The notes below the pieces were generated by a model. It was not told the DNA's origin and searched no databases. It saw nothing but the letters and a program-made list of their open reading frames with translations. Positions 56,119 through 64,000 of a DNA stretch of 64,000 bases are shown in pieces (position 1 is the first letter of the stretch; the number at the start of each line of letters is the position of its first letter). The DNA lies in the NCBI GenBank assembly GCA_017165825.1, contig CM029381.1, positions 2,933,586 through 2,997,585 on the forward strand, written 5' to 3'. Position numbers and translations under genes: made by a program. The stretch is from Hepsetus odoe (lineage: Eukaryota > Chordata > Actinopteri > Characiformes > Hepsetidae).

Positions 56119-56664
56119 CAGTACTGTACAAAAGTTTTAGACAGGTGTGGAAGAAATGCTGTAAACAAAGAATGCTTTCAGAAATATAAATAATGATTGT
56201 TTATTTTTATCAATTTACCAAATGCAAAGTGAGCGAACGAAAGGAAAATCTAAGTCAAATCAATATTTGGTGTTACTACCTTTTGCCTTCAAACCAGCAT
56301 CAATTCTTATGGCCCCCACAGAGCCCTGATCTCAACATCATCAAGTGTGTCTGGGATTACATGAAGAGACTGAAGGATGTGAGGAAGCCTTCATCCACAG
56401 AAGATCTGTGGTTAATTCTCCAAGATTTTTGGAACAACCTACCAGCCAAGTTCCTTCAAAAACTGTGTGCAAGTGTACCTAGAAGAATTGATGCTGTTTT
56501 GAAGGCAAAGGGTGGTCACACCACATCTTGATTTGATTTAAATTTCTCTTTTGTTGATTCACTGCATTTTGTTGATTGTTGAAAATAAATGATTAACACT
56601 TCCATTTTTGAAAGCATTCTTTGTTTACAGCATTTTTTCCACACCTGCCTAAAACTTTAGCAAC
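56119..56664 (+). pseudogene. Internally deleted mariner/Tc1 with long TIRs (copy 2)
   Basis: Same structure and same internal deletion as 24,821-25,532. Inverted arms of about 190 bp: left 56,119-56,310 (GACAGGTGTGGAAGAAATGC, CAAATCAATATTTGGTGTTA) and right 56,480-56,664 (TTGATGCTGTTTTGAAGGCA ... CACACCTGCCTAAAACTTT). The retained C-terminal fragment reads SPDLNIIKCVW: the presumed third catalytic residue is Lys instead of the Glu of copy 1. This copy lacks the SINE-3 and keeps about 55 bp of the right arm deleted from copy 1. Confidence 0.87.
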
Positions 56665-56677
56665 AAAAATTTGTATT

Positions 56678-56723
56678 TGTATGTATGTATGTATGTATGT
56701 ATTATTATTATTATTATTATTAT
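56678..56723. repeat. (TATG)n and (ATT)n compound microsatellite
   Basis: Five TATG units followed by about eight ATT units. Confidence 0.95.
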
Positions 56724-57839
56724 TTCCAATAGAAAAGTCACAAAATCTAACGATTTCTCAAAGCTGTTTTTTTTCAATAAAGTGTCAGTAAATATAAGAT
56801 ACAGGATATGCCTGTTATATTTTGGCCACTGCTACAGGTACCTGTCAAAAACTTGGCAGACCTTCACTGAGGTCAAATGTCTGATATGATTGGCTGAGCT
56901 CTGCCAAAGAGGGCTAAAGAGCAAGACATTGCTCCTTCACCTTCTAGAATTAAATGTTCAAGAGCGATTTTCTTTTCTTTCACCCACTTTAGACAAATAT
57001 TTTGCATTTAAATAAATTATTTTTTATGAACTCATTTTGCTCATTCTCATTCACCCGATGACTTCAGACATTTTGGGCCTCCTGCAGCATTCGGCATAAA
57101 CTGGAGCAGATGAAAGTGAAAAATAGGCTACTGTTCCCAACTGTAATCATTGCATTTCTTCATTTTGTTGCATTTTAGGTCACACAAGATGCATTTGCAT
57201 GATTTCTAGTCGTTGCATTTTTAATCTATTGTTTAGTTTTTTTCTTGAATTTATTTGTTAGTTTTCAGAATTTATTCATGAATGTGCTATGATTGCGCCA
57301 TAACAGCTTTTTATATGCTATTCTAATTTCATTATACCAAATATCTGCCATGATCATTTCCAGTCATAATAGTGGACATGATCGGTCATGACAACCTTCA
57401 GCAGCTCATGATGTTTCTTGTCAATGCTCGTATAGTGTTGTTGACTCCTTAGCTAGCTATTGAATGTACAGTTTGCAGTATTTGCTACATTAGCCTAGTA
57501 GCTCCAAGTCAAGTTGTGTTTCATTGCCATGTACACAGAACACAGTGAAATGAAATAACTTTTCTCCAGGACCATTCACAACAAGACAACTTAGAACATT
57601 ACATAGAACATGACCTGGAAGCGAACTACCAACAAGTTTCTATGACGTGACTGATCAGCTACATTTGAGTTAGAGTAATATTTTTACTAAACTGATCATT
57701 CTGTATCGTTAACACAAAATATTGTCCACTAGACTCCCATCCAACGAATCTCCACCATCCCTACCATGGGTTAATGGCGGAAATGTAACTGCAGACTTTT
57801 TTTTTGGCCTCAGTGTCTGTAGTCGCCTACTACTACTCC
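56724..57839. other. No recognisable feature
   Basis: AT-rich unassigned sequence. A phrase near 57,505-57,560 (TCAAGTTGTGTTTCATTGCC then ATGTACACAGAACACAGTGA) resembles a fragment seen in many fish repeats, but is too short to assign. Confidence 0.45.
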
Positions 57840-58215
57840 AGGTTTGATCTTAGGTTCTTGTCCTCATGCTTCTGCTCCTCTCCAGGCCCCCAGCACCGTC
57901 CCACCAGCCTCCGCAGTGGGACCATCTGAGTGTCTGACGTCTGTTTGTCTGTTTTTAGCCGCGCCGGAGGAGCTGCTGGCAGCTTGTGGGACGGAAGCGG
58001 CTGGGCATTCCCGCTGCAGCCTGTCCTGGACATCCAAATTAATCAGATTTACCGCGCCCTCCATATGTCATGGCAGCATGAGCTGGACTCCACAGGACCC
58101 ACTTCTCTCACCCTGATCCAGGATCAGCTGCTGCCTGTCTGAGCCTTAATCAGAGATACAGCGGAGCTGATCTGTGGTCAGGTTTCAGTTAGCCTGCTGA
58201 ACACGGTCATACCTA
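57840..58215. other. GC-rich block: candidate conserved element or exon
   Basis: Markedly GC-rich for this window, without repeats. CTGTTTTTAG at 57,949-57,958 followed by CCGCGCCGGAGGAGCTGCTG could be a 3' splice site and exon start. Frames are open on both strands (70-90 codons), none matching a protein I know. Also contains CCAAATTAATCAGATTTACC, a homeodomain-like string. Could equally be a conserved enhancer. Confidence 0.35.
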
Positions 58216-58394
58216 CGTACCTATTGCCGCTGCCTCTCATGACTGTATCTGTGTAGCTGCGTGTTAATGTTTTTAATTTTTTTCATTCGATGCAAACATG
58301 TAACATATACAGAGATAAATAAGACTAAGGTATAGATTTGGTATTACATATCGGTTCTGATATATCTATGATACATAGGGAATGTACATTATTA

Positions 58395-59050
<656 letters not shown>

Positions 59051-59904
59051 CACAACCTACCCTTCTGGAAATAAAGTCCCTGTCAAAATTGTTAATTTCC
59101 TTGGGACATATTACATGTAGGTACTCTTGTAGATTCATTTGGAACATATCATTACTTGTATGTAGAAGAGATGTATTCTAAGTTATGCACGTTACATGCT
59201 AAATATAAAACATTATTATATTTTAAATACATCCTATCAATAAATTTTAATTTAACAAAACACTTCTCCACTTGATCATAACATACTTACAAGGTATAAA
59301 AACAATGAATGCAGCAATAAATAGACAATAAGCAACAATAAACAGTGTGACTTTTTTCTACTTTGTCTTGATGCTTATATTTTGATTTCTTTTCTTTCAG
59401 TTTGCTTACATGTTTGTTTGTTTATTTGTTTGTTTTGCTGCCTTTTCAGAGAATCGGGGAACAAGGGACAACAGGGATTCAGGAGGGATACCCTCACAGA
59501 TGCCTGGTGTGGTGTGATGAGTTTGCACTTGCACTACAGCAAGGATACTTTTCATTAGTTCTGTCATTTTTTTCAGATATTTATCAGAAACATGACAGAG
59601 CTCAGCAAAGCAGAACAAAAGCAGTGTTGGCCACCCGGGACAAGAAAAGCAGTGCTATTATTTCCCCTTTTTCTTTTCCATAACATGGACCTTTACCTTG
59701 TCCCGCATCCGGAGGACCTATTAAATACACAAGTCAAGCTTCCTTTCTCTGCTGTCACACAGTAAATGCTATGGCAACTTTGTTACAAACCCCCTTTCTC
59801 CACTCGTTTCTATGTTATTCATCATCCAGCTGTTAATGACCACTGAAGCAATAATTCACTGGATTTTATTTTTTAAGTGACCTGAAGGGAATTCTAAAAT
59901 TGGT
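59051..59904. other. No assigned feature
   Basis: Unassigned. The plus-strand frame 59,402-59,683 includes TTTTCAG at 59,443-59,449 (acceptor-like), but the following peptide matches nothing I know. Confidence 0.4.
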
Positions 59905-60018
59905 GTTTATAATAAAGTGACCAGTGAGTTTAAACGTGGGGTACTATTTGAAATACAGTGGCTTCTGACTGGAAGCACAAAGTAGCTGTTTTTAATAAAT
60001 TAGCTAGAAAGTGGAAGC
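59905..60018. repeat. Minisatellite related to 46.2 kb
   Basis: GGTGTTTATAATAAAGTGAC then CAGTGAGTTTAAAC, a diverged second unit, and GGAAGCACAAAGTAGCTGTT then TTTAATAAATTAGCTAGAAAGTGGAAGC in sequence. About three diverged units. Confidence 0.6.
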
Positions 60019-60029
60019 ATAATGAACCT

Positions 60030-60280
60030 GGCAATAAACATGGTCAACCCTCGTCAATAAAGCCCATCAGTGGCAAACTGTGGTGACAGGAGGCTTAATA
60101 AACAACCAGTCTACTTGCACTACAGCATGTATGACATGCCACAGGCATTAGCACGTAGAACGTTTCTGTGTAAATAATTTATATTCCGCTCATGCCTCAT
60201 GGGCTTCCATGTCATTTAGATGCAGAGAATAATGATTTATGAATTATAGGCCATGGGACAGTGTAAGTGGCCTAAACACT
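60030..60280. other. Candidate conserved non-coding block
   Basis: Non-repetitive block with AGAGAATAATGATTTATGAA then TTATAGGCC, and AAATAATTTATATTCC: dense homeodomain-like AT cores inside balanced sequence. Confidence 0.3.
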
Positions 60281-61079
60281 GAGAGAATAGGACCTGTTGG
60301 AAGAGCAGTTGTTAAAAAGAACTGGGCATAAAATGTAAAAATAAAATTAGGTAAAATGGAGCACCGTATGCAGTTAAACATGTTCAAGTAGATTGGGCTT
60401 TTTTCTGCATGCTTCTCTCTTGCTCTCTCTCTCTCTCACTTTATATATAATAGTGTTAAAAAGCCATCTAAAAGGTTTTAACAAGTCTTTGGTTAAGAAA
60501 TTAAAATAATATTAGCTATGCTCTTAAATTTTAATTATAGATAAATGTGATGTAATGAAAAAACAAACAAATATTTTTAACCAAAATAAACAAACAAAAA
60601 TATGAATTCTCACCAAAGTAGGACAGTCCCAAATTTATTATTATTTAAAATGCGTTAAGTTTTAAATTAGATTCAGCTGCACCACATTGGCCATAAATGA
60701 TTATAGCATTGTTTAAGAACTTGCATTATTTAAACCACATACACTGACTGGCTTGATCTTGATTGTGAAGTGTTTGGTATCATCACCCAAAAAGCCCCCA
60801 GAGCCCTATAGAATTAAGATTTTAGAAGCAAAGGAGTCTGAGAAAGGAAAAAAAATAAAAAAAATAAATTACTCATTCTACTCTCCAATAATTGTAGTAG
60901 AATAATACTCATTCTTCTAAAATTATTTACAAGTTGAGAACATTTAAAAGAACCATCAACATGGCCACATCAAGTCCTAGAAGTGCTTACACATAATCGT
61001 TATGGATCCTACAAGAACTCGTTGCTAGATTAAATTATGTGCATCTACCAATGTGTGCAAAAAAATAAAAAATCAGGGC
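60281..61079. other. No recognisable feature
   Basis: AT-rich, with a short CT run near 60,416-60,438. Confidence 0.5.
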
Positions 61080-61700
61080 AAAACTGAAGTTAGACCACCT
61101 AGACAGAATTTTTGGAACAATGTTCTTTGGACAGATCTAAAATTGAATTATGTGGACAGTAACTGAGGACATGTTTAGGGTAAAAGAAGACAGCACTGGA
61201 GTAAAAGAACCTCATACCAACTGCAAATCTGTGAGATGTCATGGTTTGGGGTTGCTTTGCTGCAGCAGGGCCCAGGCTCACCATCACAGAGTTCACTATG
61301 AATTGTAACAGAGGGCGTTTGAGGACAATGTAACACCATCTGTCAAGAAACTGAAGCTGGAGTGGGGGTGGACCATGCAACAACGACCCAAAACATTTCA
61401 GTCAGTCCACCAAGAACATGCTCAGAAGAAAGAAATGCAGAGTTCTGGAATGGCCAAGATGAAGTCCAGATCTGAATCCTGTTAAAACACTGTGGGGGAT
61501 TTTAAACAGCCTGTACACAAAAGACATGCCTCAAACATCAAACAGTCGAACACATCCTGCAGTGAAAAGAAGGGTAAAACTTTTTTCCAGTGTTAGGACT
61601 ATAGGAAACATCTCATTGAGGTTATTTCAGCCAAAAAGAAAACTTCCTGAAGACTAATTAAAGAAAAAACAATACATCCTGCCTAAGAGGGTGTCTGGAA
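61080..61700 (+). pseudogene. Tc1/mariner transposase relic
   Basis: In order: a HGLGLLCCSR-like region from GTCATGGTTTGGGGTTGCTT (61,240), NDPKHFSQS from AACGACCCAAAACATTTCAG (61,382), and CCAGATCTGAATCCTGTTAA (61,467), the SPDLNP region. Stops and shifts throughout; only the second half of the enzyme is represented. Confidence 0.78.
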
Positions 61701-61904
61701 TAATTTGATGTAAAAATGTATTACAATTTTATTTATTTTAAATATTTGACATAGTGATGATGTGTTCATTTTAGTTCAGATCATATTTTTCTTTGCATCA
61801 ATTTCCTTGATGTGTCTTATGACCATGAATTTCATGGAGAAATTAGTAGGAGTTTTAGTTTTTAATGAATAGTTTTAATGATCAAATAATTTGTACATTA
61901 AACA

Positions 61905-62042
61905 ATTCTCCCTGCGATGGGCTGGCGACCTGTCCAGGGTGTGTCCCCTGTCCTTTGCCCTGTGTGAGCTGGGTTGGATTCCAGCACTCCCCCGTGACAC
62001 CGCTTGGGACAAGTGGCAGAAAATGACTGACTGACTGACTGT
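61905..62042 (+). mobile_element. SINE-2, 5'-truncated copy
   Basis: CTCCCTGCGATGGGCTGGCG, ACCTGTCCAGGGTGTGTCCC, TGACACCGCTTGGGACAAGT and a (TGAC)n tail. It begins exactly where the tRNA-related part ends. The tail differs from the GGAT tail of the other copies. Confidence 0.9.
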
Positions 62043-62587
62043 CTAATTAAAGAATTAAACTTTGTAACAAATATTTTGCAAAACAATCTGCTTTTCAGAA
62101 ATACAGGGCTTTAGCGAAACGTGGAAGGACTTTTATTTTGCTGCCTACTATTGTACTTTCCAAACCAAACATTTTGATTTTACCCTCTTTGAGACTTATT
62201 CAGATTTTATTAGCAGTGGAGCAATTAATTATTCAGCAACTTAAATTAATATGAAAACTACATTGAATGAAAAATTAATTGATGTCAATAAAACAATCAT
62301 CGATTTTTTTTTTTTTTTATATTTCACTGAAGTAAAAAAAAATATGTAATTATCAAATGGAAAGTGTGCATTACATGCTTTGGTCACTGTGTTTGTGATC
62401 AATTACACTGAAATCTGGTTCTAATCCAATTAACCTTTATCGACTAGTATTTATCAGTTTCTATTTAAAATAAATTAATATTTACTATAAATTATTCAGT
62501 AACTATGTTTCTTTCCAAAGCTACTCAGAATGATTGATTATCTACTCTTAATTACACAAGTATGATTTTAAAATTAACCCAGCCACT
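62043..62587. other. AT-rich sequence, nothing recognised
   Basis: Very AT-rich, with a T run near 62,306-62,318. Confidence 0.5.
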
Positions 62588-64000
62588 AGGGATGCACAAG
62601 CCAGTGTATTTCTTCGTGCCGGTCCCAAGCCCGGGTAAATGGGGAGGGTTACGTCAGGAAGGGCATCCGGTGTAAAACTTTGCCAAATCAATATGCGGAC
62701 AACGATACAGAATTCCATACCGGATCGGTCGAGGCCCGGGTTAACAACGACCGCCATCAGTGCTGTTAGCCTACAGGGTGCTGGTGGAAATTGGACTACT
62801 GTTGGCCAAAGAAGAAGAAGAAGAGGAGGAAGGCATGTCCAGAGAGAGAAGGAGAGAAAGAAGGAGAGGAGAGTGGAAGTGAGGGTAGGGACTTTGAATG
62901 TTGGCAGCATGACTGGTAAAGGTAGAGAATTAGCTGATATGATGGAGAGAAGGAAGGTTGACATTTTGTGTGTGCAAGAGACTAGATGGAAGGGTAGTAA
63001 GGCCAGGTGTATTGGAGGGGGGTTTAAACTGTTCTACCATGGTGTGGATAGAAGGAGGAATGGAGTAGGTGTTATCCTGAAGGAAGAGTATGTGGAGAGT
63101 GTTTTGGAAGTGAAGAGGGTGTCAGGGAGGGTGATGAGTTTGAAGCTGGAAGTTGAAGGTGTGATAATGAATGTTGTTAGTGCTTATGCTCCACAAGTTG
63201 GTTGTAAGATGAAAGTGAAGGAAAAATTCTGGAGTGAGTTAGATGAAGTGATAGAGAGTGTACCCAGGGGAGAGAGAGTGGTGATTGGGGCAGATTTTAA
63301 TGGTCATGTTGGTGAAGGGAACAGAGGTGATGAGGAGGTGATGGGTAGGCATGGTGTCAAGGAGAGGAATGCTGAAGGTCAGATGGTTGTTGATTTTGCA
63401 AAAAGGATGGAAATGGCTGTAGTTAATACTTATTTTAAGAAGAGGGAGGAGCACAGGGTGACGTATAAGAGTGGAGGAAGATGCTCACAGGTGGATTATA
63501 TTCTTTGCAGGAGGGTCAGTTTGAAAAAGATCAGAGACTGCAAAGTAGTGACAGGGGAGAGTGTAGCTAAACAGCATAGGATGGTGGTCTGTAGGATGAC
63601 CTTGGAGGTCAAGAAGAGGAGGAAAGTGAGGGCAGAGTCGAGGATCAAGTGGTGGAAGCTGAAGGAGGAGGACTGCAAGGTGGAATTCAGGCAGGAATTA
63701 ACACGGGCACTGGGAGGTGTCGAAGAGCTACCGGATTGCTGGGAAACTACTGCAGAAGTGATCAGGCAGATGGCTAGAAATGTACTTGGTGTGACATCCG
63801 GAAGGAAGAAAGAGGATAAGGAGACCTGGTGGTGGAACCAAGAAGTCCAGGATTGTATTCAAAAGAAGAGGGAGGCAAAGAAGACATGGGACATACAGAG
63901 AGATGAAGGAAGTAGACAGGTGTACAAGGAGATTAACCGCAGGGCGAAGAAAGCAGTGGTGAAGGCCAAAGATAAGGTGTTTGGTGAATTGTATGAGAGA
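62588..64000 (+). mobile_element. GAA-tail LINE, 5' part, runs off the window
   Basis: Starts near CAAGCCAGTGTATTTCTTCG with the 5' leader (GGGAGGGTTACGTCAGGAAG, GGCATCCGGTGTAAAAC). It covers the 5' leader and endonuclease and extends past the last base. It is much less decayed than the 36.5-kb copy. Confidence 0.92.
62693..64000 (+). CDS. LINE endonuclease-RT protein, N-terminal part, open frame
   Basis: I read this frame codon by codon: from ATG at 62,693 it has no stop through 64,000 (436 codons) and continues beyond the window. The first ~60 residues are basic (a run of Arg from the AGA repeat near 62,810). The APE endonuclease follows, with TLNVGSMTGK (62,891), VQETRWKG (62,977), YAPQVG (63,185), IGADFNGHVG (63,285), SQVDYILCRR (63,484) and AKQHRMVVCRM (63,568). 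All expected acidic and Asn positions are present, though the usual SDH is QHR, as in the related copy. After it comes a Lys/Arg-rich linker (63,620-64,000). The start is uncertain; another Met is at 62,909. The reverse transcriptase lies outside. The enzyme would nick target DNA for target-primed reverse transcription. Confidence 0.82.
   Translation, partial: MRTTIQNSIPDRSRPGLTTTAISAVSLQGAGGNWTTVGQRRRRRGGRHVQREKERKKERRVEVRVGTLNVGSMTGKGRELADMMERRKVDILCVQETRWKGSKARCIGGGFKLFYHGVDRRRNGVGVILKEEYVESVLEVKRVSGRVMSLKLEVEGVIMNVVSAYAPQVGCKMKVKEKFWSELDEVIESVPRGERVVIGADFNGHVGEGNRGDEEVMGRHGVKERNAEGQMVVDFAKRMEMAVVNTYFKKREEHRVTYKSGGRCSQVDYILCRRVSLKKIRDCKVVTGESVAKQHRMVVCRMTLEVKKRRKVRAESRIKWWKLKEEDCKVEFRQELTRALGGVEELPDCWETTAEVIRQMARNVLGVTSGRKKEDKETWWWNQEVQDCIQKKREAKKTWDIQRDEGSRQVYKEINRRAKKAVVKAKDKVFGELYER

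Overview
The window looks like non-coding DNA from a teleost fish. The main grounds are a nearly full-length Rex3-type LINE, several tRNA-derived SINE families of fish type, many decayed Tc1/mariner elements, and dense dinucleotide microsatellites. I see no host protein-coding exon that I can defend and no functional tRNA or rRNA gene. The long open frames are either retrotransposon proteins or artefacts of low-complexity repeats. No name below a family label was checked against a database.

Layout. 0-12 kb: CA and GA microsatellites, a Tc1/mariner relic (2.6-3.6 kb), 3' scraps of a LINE with a GAA tail (8.0 and 9.3 kb), four SINE-1 copies and a 35-bp minisatellite. 12-24 kb: GC-richer blocks that may be conserved non-coding elements, more SINE-1 copies, Tc1 relics, and a nested pile of elements at 21.9-23.1 kb. 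24.8-26.1 kb: a deleted mariner with long inverted repeats, interrupted by a SINE-3, then a Tc1 relic interrupted by a SINE-2 with a 16-bp target duplication. 29.5-30.4 kb: a LINE 3' end joined to a block that recurs at 39.0-42.7 kb. 30.7-32.7 kb: about 2 kb of strongly strand-asymmetric pyrimidine tracts. 35.5-43.1 kb: a degenerate AT-rich tandem repeat invaded by GAA-tail LINE sequences, with a Rex3 copy (39,262-42,622, 12-bp target duplication) inserted later. 43-62 kb: scattered SINEs, Tc1 relics, a second copy of the 24.8-kb mariner (56.1 kb), a GATA/GACA tract splitting a Tc1 relic (58.7 kb) and more candidate conserved blocks. 62.6-64.0 kb: the 5' part of a GAA-tail LINE whose reading frame is still open at the window edge.

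How the parts relate. SINE-2 ends in nearly the same 3' tail as the Rex3 LINE, which suggests that Rex3/RTE enzymes copy it. SINE-1 carries a closely similar tRNA-like head but a different 3' end. The GAA-tail LINE supplied many 3' fragments and possibly one chimeric insertion. A short motif-sharing element near 12.9 and 30.3 kb, partly repeated at 39.05 kb, is the best candidate for something that is neither a simple repeat nor a known transposon.
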